This document shows, piece by piece, positions 57,746 through 64,000 of a stretch of 64,000 nucleotides of DNA. The translations under genes were made by a program, and so were the position numbers. Source of the DNA: Chalara sp. BL73 (taxonomy: Eukaryota; Ascomycota; Leotiomycetes; Helotiales); the NCBI GenBank assembly GCA_918026815.1, contig CAKJVC010000012.1:62001-126000 (forward strand), read 5' to 3'. A model generated the notes under the pieces. It was not told where the DNA came from and did not search any database. It was given only the letters and a program-made list of their open reading frames with translations. Each line of letters begins with the position of its first letter. Position 1 is the first letter of the stretch.

Positions 57746-58655
57746 TCTAGCGGACCGTGGTTCACTTGCTTCACAGGGCTTGGATCACGAATGTTGACTG
57801 TGAGTCCCATAGTATTTCTAGCTTAAGGTCTGTGGTGACGATGCTTGATTTTGTTCAGGATTTCGGGCCCATCTGACGAAGGACTGTTGGTTTGCTTCCT
57901 GGCTTGTGACTACCGGTTTGTAGGGCTCGGCTTGAGAGCAGCAGAATACTGGATCCATGTTCGTCAAACGTGTTTGTTGTGTTTCCTATTGCCTGGAATT
58001 TTCAGGTAGGCGTATTAGACATCATGGCGTTTGCCAAGTTATGCATGCTTTCTTCTGACATTATTGAAGCGTCTGAAGTATGTCGATATCAAGATTTGAT
58101 GCATTAGCGGAAAATCTTAGAAAATAGACTGTATAACCAACGAACATCCAATGGAAATCTTTTTCCTAGTACTGAGTATGAGGCTAACATATGAATAATG
58201 TATTGCGTCATAATAGCTAAGGCAGTTTTTATTAAAAAAATTCCTTATTCAGTTATATGTGGCGTCAAAATAATGAATATACGAAAAGTGAGGAATTCTG
58301 AGGCCTACGATCGTCAGGCATATCACCACAATGGGTCCCGGTGTGCATTGTTCAAGGATGTCTGAACTGCTGCCAATCGAAGCCATCTCGGGCGTCGTGC
58401 ATGATGAGGCCTACAACCGGCTACCTGGCCAATCAATGTCATAGTCCCTAACCAACCATCAGGAGTAGATCAAGCATTTAAGATCGAAGCCTTCCTCTGT
58501 TTCTTTCTCTTCTCAAGAACCCGTCGCCTCTTCTCGCGGCGGGCATATTCAGCCAAACACTCTTTAACTGCCTTTTCAGACTTGGAACACATCCAAGTCT
58601 TCTGCTGAACTTCTTCCTATAGACTTCCCCGGGCCTCCTCTGCCCTTACAAGTAG
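57746..58655. other. Region upstream of the small basic gene and the zinc-finger gene
   Basis: Holds the possible 5' exon near 57820-57958 noted for the small gene, then AT-rich sequence at 58060-58290. A minus-strand frame at about 58478-58621 has a basic, coiled-coil-like reading (CLAEYARREKRRRVLEKRKK), bounded by a possible acceptor (CTATAG) and TGA. I could not connect it to any gene. Confidence 0.35.
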
Positions 58656-59553
58656 AGGAGATCCAACCCGGGCCGGAGCAAGTCAATAGTAGACAACAAC
58701 CAAGCAAGTTTCACTAATAATTACGAAGAAAGATTTATCGATCCTCGCTTGTTGGATCTACGTTATAATCCGTCCGGAGAGCCAGGAGCTGCGTACGCAA
58801 CAGCTCAGGCAGAAGAATACCAGGACGAATTCAGCACATCTCACACATGAGTCTGAAGACAAGGTTTAGAATATCTTTAAATTTAACTTATGATTTCATA
58901 GTCCTTCATACTCATACACCCAAATCCCTCCGTGAGTAGCCGCGTTGGTTGTAATATCTGTCCTGGATATGTTTGTCTCAAAGACTAAATATATCTATAT
59001 TGCATTACTTACTAACATCGAACATCAAGAGAACCTCCTGTCAACCAGGAATACGATGAACATCAGACTTTCGTTCCACCACAACATTCTTATCCGGCTG
59101 ATTTTCAGCAAAATCAAGCACCGTCACAAGGGTCAGATGTCCCACAAAACATTTATCACTGTGGAGACTGTTCTGTCAATTTCCCACTACCCCATCTACT
59201 GAAGTGAGTGGAAGGACTCTTTTACCAGCTCGAAAGGGAGAGCATTTCCGCTGGAATACAACACTCGAAATAGCATTGCTATATGGATTGTTCTCTGACA
59301 AGCAAGCAGTACGCACCGCAAGTCTCACACACGTCCTCACCGATGCACGTACTGCACCGAGGGATTTCAGTATCACAAAGACCTCACCCGGCATATAGAC
59401 TCCGTACATCCTGAGCTCTCACCTGAGCCGAAAGTGTTCTACTGCCCTGTTAGTGGCTGCAAGCGCTCAATAGAGAAAGGAAAAGGCTTCCCACGGAAAG
59501 ACAATTGCTCCAGACATGTCCGGACTCGGCATTCAGAGGTTCGTCTTTCATAA
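58656..59553 (+). CDS. C2H2 zinc-finger protein, 5' part unresolved (possible pseudogene)
   Basis: Probable DNA-binding protein. The secure 3' part is join(58902..58931,59030..59203,59310..59553), phases agreeing: SYSYTQIPPEPPVNQEYD, a Gln/Pro-rich stretch, then YHCGDCSVNFPLPHLLNTH, the first half of a C-x2-C-x12-H-x3-H finger. The 106-bp intron splits this finger; the next exon gives RKSHTRPHRCTYC with FQYHKDLTRHIDSVH (second finger) and FYCPVSGCKRS with CSRHVRTRH (third). Upstream, an open frame at 58656-58792, which could extend to 58850, encodes NNYEERFIDPRLLDLRYNPSG. It joins in phase through a GTACGC donor, but I found no start codon. The 5' end may lie in an exon I could not see, or the gene may be broken. 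Confidence 0.55.
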
Positions 59554-59951
59554 GAGCTCTAGGGTCGTGGCCGTATACAGATAGATAGTCGTGAATGCCA
59601 GAACAACACTTCCATTGTGACCAAGCTGCCTTCCTAGTAGACCGGCGTCTGAAGATATCAGAACATATATAAAATGTGAAAGTAAAGGTATTTTGTGTAG
59701 TGAGGTTAGAGAAAGACCAAGTCCCCAAGACAACACACTCTCTAGGAACGCAATCATCGCTACATATCACATACTAGATATATTTGTACACTTAAAATTT
59801 ATGTGAAGACGCTTGAATTATGTACTGGATTGAAAGACACATTATCTACGCCTTCATGACCTCTGGGTATACCCTCATCGCTTCCCTTACTACCGATACC
59901 TTTATATTCTCAATAAACGCCTCGCTACAATGCCTAATAATCAAAATGCAC

Positions 59952-60767
59952 TCATATATCGATTCTGCTGAGCCAGGTGTGGATCCGGTCCCCAACTGTT
60001 TGCTCCGTAACGGCTTGCATCTCCGCAGGGATTAACAATCTCTTTCTAGACCTTGGACCCTTCACTTCGAACCGCTGCATGCAAGAGCCATCGCTACAGC
60101 CTCTCCGAACCCAGAGCAAAAGACCGAGGGCGACGCGCACCTTCTGCTTGGTAACCCCGAAATCGTTGTCAAAGACTTTATAGTCTATGCTCAGTCAAGT
60201 TAGAAGCCGCCACTAGCGAGCCGTTGAGGACTAAAACTCACCGCAGTCCTGAAGAATGCAAAATACGGCATAGTAAAGGTGGTACTCGAGCTTCCAACCG
60301 TCGCCGTCGGCCCACTCGTGGCGCTCGTCGGTATCCATGGGGACGGGCGGGGTGAGGATGTTGGCGACGATCTGGGACTCGTCCTTCCAGAGTCCGCGGC
60401 AGCCTCGGAAGGGATCAGATGTGTTCTTGCGAAGGCGTGGCTCGTGGTAATGGAAGCGTGCGTAGATGTCGCGGAGATCGGGGTCGTCCCATATGTCGCC
60501 CCAAGTCAACCCTGGATTGCCGAGAGCCTGTGATTTTGGTTAGTTAAGCGCTGATATTAGGCAGAGTTGAGGAGGTGGGTAATTTACATCGAGAACATCC
60601 TTTTGAGACATATCAGCTACTGGCTTGTTGCGCGCACGACGGTTGTTGCGGTAGGACTCTGGGATTTTCAACTTTATGATACGCTTCTGTGGTTGCAGAA
60701 CCTTCTTCGACGATATGTCCATGGTATCAGCGGTGATATTCTTCTTGATAATTAATTTGGCAGGCAT
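59952..60767 (-). CDS. Uncharacterised basic fungal protein
   Basis: I do not recognise a domain. The model is complement(join(59952..60184,60242..60527,60588..60767)), 232 aa from MPAKLIIKKNITADTMD. Two introns, 60 and 57 bp, restore frame. The N-terminus is Lys/Arg-rich (KRIIKLKIPESYRNNRRARNK), with a helical KKDVLD-like end. The middle is Trp/Asp-rich and looks folded (GLTWGDIWDDPDLRDIYARF, FRGCRGLWKDESQIV). The C-terminal part, LHYAVFC-like then DYKVFDNDFGVTKQKV and LGLLLWVRRGCSDG, is also ordered. An upstream in-frame ATG at 60839 would add 24 residues. Basic and soluble, with no signal peptide. A DNA- or RNA-binding role would be a guess. Confidence 0.68.
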
Positions 60768-61552
60768 CTTAATAGATTGACCTAAGGAAGAGAGAGAAGT
60801 GGCTGAGAAATGTTGAAATTGGTGAGTAGTGAAGTTCATAGTTCAACTAAAGCATTTGGATAATTATAGTCTTCTGCTTGGGAGACTAGCGTGGGCATGG
60901 GATTTCAGTCAGAATAGAAATGGAATCGACAGAAGCAAGTCACATGATATATATAAAGCATAATAGTAACCGCCAAAATCCACTTTAGAATTCACCTTCA
61001 GACAAAATCAAAATTCAAGACCCACCAATAATTTCGAAGCTGCGCCAAACTTGGAGCTGCAGCAGAGATCAACCATTCTTTTGCATTTTTTATTGTAGGT
61101 ACAAGTTCAACTGATACATTACAAAAACCAATGTGAAGTCCGCATATCCATTTATCTAGTTGCAACTCAAGCGACAAACAAATAAGCGGCAGAGGTTCTG
61201 ATGGTTGTAAACGCTCTGAGTAATTTTGACAGAAAGGTAACAATTTATTTGGCTAAATTTGAAACTTGGTTCAGGAGGCCAAAAGGTTTAGATCCAATTG
61301 TTTGATGTAATCTTATTATATCTGATCTTACATCCCCAAAAATTGTCCTTCATAATCCTGAACCACGATATTACTCAGGGGCATCTCGCTTAAACCATGG
61401 TGGCAATCCTTGCCAGTTCTACTGCTGCAAAAGTCGGAAACTGCCACGTTTCTTGACCGCCTAGCCCCGCACCAAAAAAGAGATGAATCACTGAGAGGTT
61501 GTAAAACGAAAACAATTGATTAATGAAGGAAAAAGAAAAAGGCCAAAAATAA
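60768..61552. other. AT-rich intergenic region upstream of tRNA-Ser
   Basis: About 785 bp, AT-rich, with no gene supported. Confidence 0.45.
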
Positions 61553-61659
61553 CGTCGAGTGCAGGATTTGAACCTACGCGGCCGAAACCATTAGATATCT
61601 AGAAGTTGCTCTTTTGGAACAATTCAAGTCTAACCCATTAACCACTCTGGCAACTCGAC
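61553..61659 (-). tRNA. tRNA-Ser(UGA): tRNA-Ser (anticodon UGA), intron-containing
   Basis: Reads on the minus strand. The acceptor stem GTCGAGT pairs with ACTCGAC (seven pairs) and the discriminator base is G. The D arm contains AGAGTGGTTAATGG and the anticodon stem GTTAGA pairs with TCTAAT. The loop CTTGAAA gives anticodon TGA (UGA, decoding UCA). A 26-nt intron at 61597-61622 follows the base after the anticodon, the canonical place. A variable arm of class II (Ser/Leu) length and a T arm with GTAGG TTCAAAT CCTGC complete it. Anticodon and long variable arm both point to serine. Confidence 0.9.
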
Positions 61660-61988
61660 CGGTGATTTGTGATTGGGTTTTGCTTACATATATATGTGAC
61701 GTATGCACAGAGCTACGGCACACCCACAGTTTTATCCTTGATAAGCGAGGTGGTCGTGATTATGTCAGTATAACTACAAAGTCTAAAGGGGAAATTCTTA
61801 GTATCGACCATTTTGTCTCAGATACGTTTAATTAAGGATAGCACAGCCGTAAATCAATTCTGGTATCACTATTATGTGCGGAAGAAGAGAGTAGGGAGAC
61901 GTGACAACAAGTATACTTCTCGCCTAGCATCATCATTTACAAATTGAAGTCACTCACAATCAGAAAACATTATATTGACTATTCTTAA
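61660..61988. other. Intergenic region between tRNA-Ser and the GH47 gene
   Basis: 329 bp: the 5' flank of the tRNA and the 3' flank of the mannosidase. Nothing further seen. Confidence 0.45.
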
Positions 61989-64000
61989 TTACTTTCCCGG
62001 CCTCTTCAGTGGATGTGCTTCCGTATTCAAGACGTAATCGTCTAGACTAACTACATCAAAATCCGTGAAGCAAAGATAGAAATATTTTAGGGTCTCCGCC
62101 AGCTATTTAAAAAGATTAGCATTATGGTCAGTTGAGTGCCCAGCGAGAGTCCCAGGGCTTTATCTTGTGGGCAGAAGTTCAGGATAAAGAAGCTCCCGGG
62201 ACAATTCCCAGGCTGCGAACACCTAGCAGGAAGAATAGTGAATTTGCAAGAAAATAAAACGTACCCAGAAGCTCTCCATGCTGTCCATCTTCTGTGGCAA
62301 ACCCTCTTTCGGGTCAACCGTGATATCCCACAGGGCACTTGCACCGATCCTTGTCCTGGTGACTTTCTCAACGGCTTGGAACATCCGCCATGCGGCATCC
62401 TGCCATTTCTTATCACCTGTAATGCGATACATGAGAAACACTGACTCGACTGATCGAATATTAGTACTCATCTAAAGAACAAAGGATAAATTATCTAGGA
62501 ATCCACTTACTGGCCTCAGGGCGTAAAACATAGCGCTTGTCGTTGAGGGCCATGAATCCAGGTGGGAGACGAAGGCTAGAAATGGTATTTTTCACATGTG
62601 CCTCTCTCTCAGCGTCGGTCGTAGCAGCAGTGGGATGAGCGTCCAGCAACGCTTTGTGCCAAACTTTCTCGTCCCATTTACAATCATAATTCTTTGGACA
62701 TGGCAAGACAGTAAAGATCTCTGGAGCAATACCGTTGGCAGATGTATCATAGGCCCATACGCAACCAGCGGTAAGCTCTTCAGCAACACTGAGTTCATCC
62801 GGACGATTGAAGATTCGAGATCCCAGGCCCACCATACCACCGGTGAAACAAGTTAGATGCTGGTTTTTTGCTTCGAATTTGATCTCAGAGTTAGAGGCTG
62901 CTCCTTGCACCCTTACATCGCCTGACACTAGAAGAGGCTCGTCCTTTGTATTGTAGAATCGCTTAAACATGTGCGTTTTGGCAACCTCAATGAATTGCTC
63001 GTAGAGATTTTTTGGCTGTGCCAAAACTCCGCCAAGGATCAGATATTGCTTCGGGAAGTATTCATACAATGAATCCGACATGCCTCCGAGCGTGAAGATC
63101 ACATCGTCTTCGAAAGATGGCTTGGAAGCATCGATGCTTATTGGCCACATGCCAGGAAGCTTCGTGGTATTTTGACCTTTCTCCAAAGCATCCGCTATTC
63201 GTTGTACAGCATCGTAGTATTTCGGCTCTCCAGTCAGTTGTGATAACCTTGTAAACTCTAAACTCATAGATCCGAGCTCTGAGACAAGCATCCTTTCCGG
63301 CGCTGTCTGCTTATTGCCTTCTACATAATTTTGCCAGTCCCACCTCGAGATTGGCATTCTGTTTGGAGTATCAAAGACGCTCATCAAGAGCTCGCCGACT
63401 TCGACTGCTTTCACCAATAGCAAGGGATATTTACCACCGCTGATGTCGTACGCAGCCAAAAATCCTCCCAGATAGCGTATCGTGGTCTCAAACACATTTA
63501 TGTCTTTTGATTCTGTGGTGGTGAAGTCAATCTGCTCACAAGCTCGCACAGCAAGCTCGAAGTCTTCTTTCATGCCCATAATCCACAGGGTATCCAAAGA
63601 ATCGACCAAAGTGGCAGCCCAGCCACCAAATGTATCTTTCCATTTGCCAGATTCGGGGGCAACTTCATCGCGCAGCCACGCATATTTTTTGTATCCATTC
63701 CAACTATGTGCAAAGCTCTCCTTCACAGCGTCTGCACGCTTCTGTCTCTCTTGCTTCTGCGTGGCATCTTCTTTGGGCTGCTGTGTCTGAACCGCTGGAA
63801 TGCTTTTTGGTCGGCCTGAAGGCAGAGGCATATAGCTCGTCACAGGGTACCTTTCAGGCAGTTTGGACCAATGTACCTTTCCATCTTGTACGGCTGGCCT
63901 GGGTGTCGCTGGGATGTAGCTTGAATAGCCATAATTCCAGGTATATTGTTTATTCGTGAGGTAGTAAAGAGATACTATCACGAATGTGACGCTCAGGGCG
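61989..64000 (-). CDS. Class I mannosyl-oligosaccharide alpha-1,2-mannosidase (GH47), N-terminus beyond the window
   Basis: Trims alpha-1,2-mannose from N-glycans in the ER/Golgi; calcium-dependent. The model is complement(join(61989..62102,62265..62449,62511..>64000)). The visible part, about 600 residues, starts in a hydrophobic segment ([14 protein letters not shown]), probably the type II membrane anchor, continuing past the right edge. A stalk rich in Pro, Gln and Lys precedes the catalytic domain, which begins near [18 protein letters not shown]. Family blocks are [54 protein letters not shown] and the calcium-binding C-terminal end with NTEAHPLKR. The Cys pair in [10 protein letters not shown] and GCVWAYD is consistent with the conserved disulfide. 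Intron 2 (162 bp) is longer than the other (61 bp). Confidence 0.94.

Overview
This window looks like a chromosome segment of a filamentous ascomycete (Pezizomycotina). Genes are split by short GT-AG introns of about 46-120 bp, often with CTAAC/CTGAC-type branch points. The gene set includes SET9, YL1, SGF73, a PTS1/PTS2 peroxisomal pair, a Tri12-type transporter and a fungal rhodopsin-domain protein. Protein wording suggests Leotiomycetes, but that is only an impression. I built all gene models by hand from splice signals, reading-frame phase and family alignment. Every multi-exon coding model given a full exon list closes in frame; the exceptions are the two unresolved 5' ends noted below. 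There is no sign of a transposase, CRISPR array, prophage or other prokaryotic element.

Left part (1-14 kb): a parvulin prolyl isomerase (Pin1/Ess1, running off the left edge), RPB9 of RNA polymerase II, mitochondrial ribosomal protein L14, the H4K20 methyltransferase SET9, a 2.8 kb stretch without a clear gene, a PAP2-family membrane phosphatase, a BTB-domain protein and an archaemetzincin-type metalloprotease.

Middle part (14-40 kb): a very-long-chain acyl-CoA synthetase/FAT1-like enzyme ending in a PTS1-like AKL sits head to head with a PTS2-bearing 3-ketoacyl-CoA thiolase, so both ends of peroxisomal beta-oxidation share one 399 bp promoter. Then come an Xaa-Pro aminopeptidase, a small conserved fungal protein, the branched-chain amino acid enzyme ILV3, an intronless GC-rich NmrA-like gene between AT-rich flanks, a Jsn1/Puf2-type RRM plus Pumilio RNA-binding protein, and two chromatin genes lying tail to tail: VPS72/YL1 (SWR1 complex) and SGF73 (SAGA deubiquitinase module).

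Right part (40-64 kb): more accessory in character. Two major facilitator transporters are divergently paired. They are followed by a fungal rhodopsin-domain seven-helix protein, then a Tri12-family efflux transporter head to head with a salicylate-hydroxylase-like FAD monooxygenase. Next are a small basic predicted protein, a C2H2 zinc-finger gene with an unresolved 5' end, an uncharacterised basic protein, an intron-containing tRNA-Ser(UGA), and a GH47 alpha-1,2-mannosidase whose N-terminus lies beyond the right edge.

I did not find a convincingly new multi-gene system. The items most worth checking are the divergent peroxisomal pair, the archaemetzincin with an altered zinc-ligand motif, several extreme micro-exons (a start codon alone as coding exon 1, 7 nt, 15 nt), and the poorly resolved genes at 57.3-59.6 kb.
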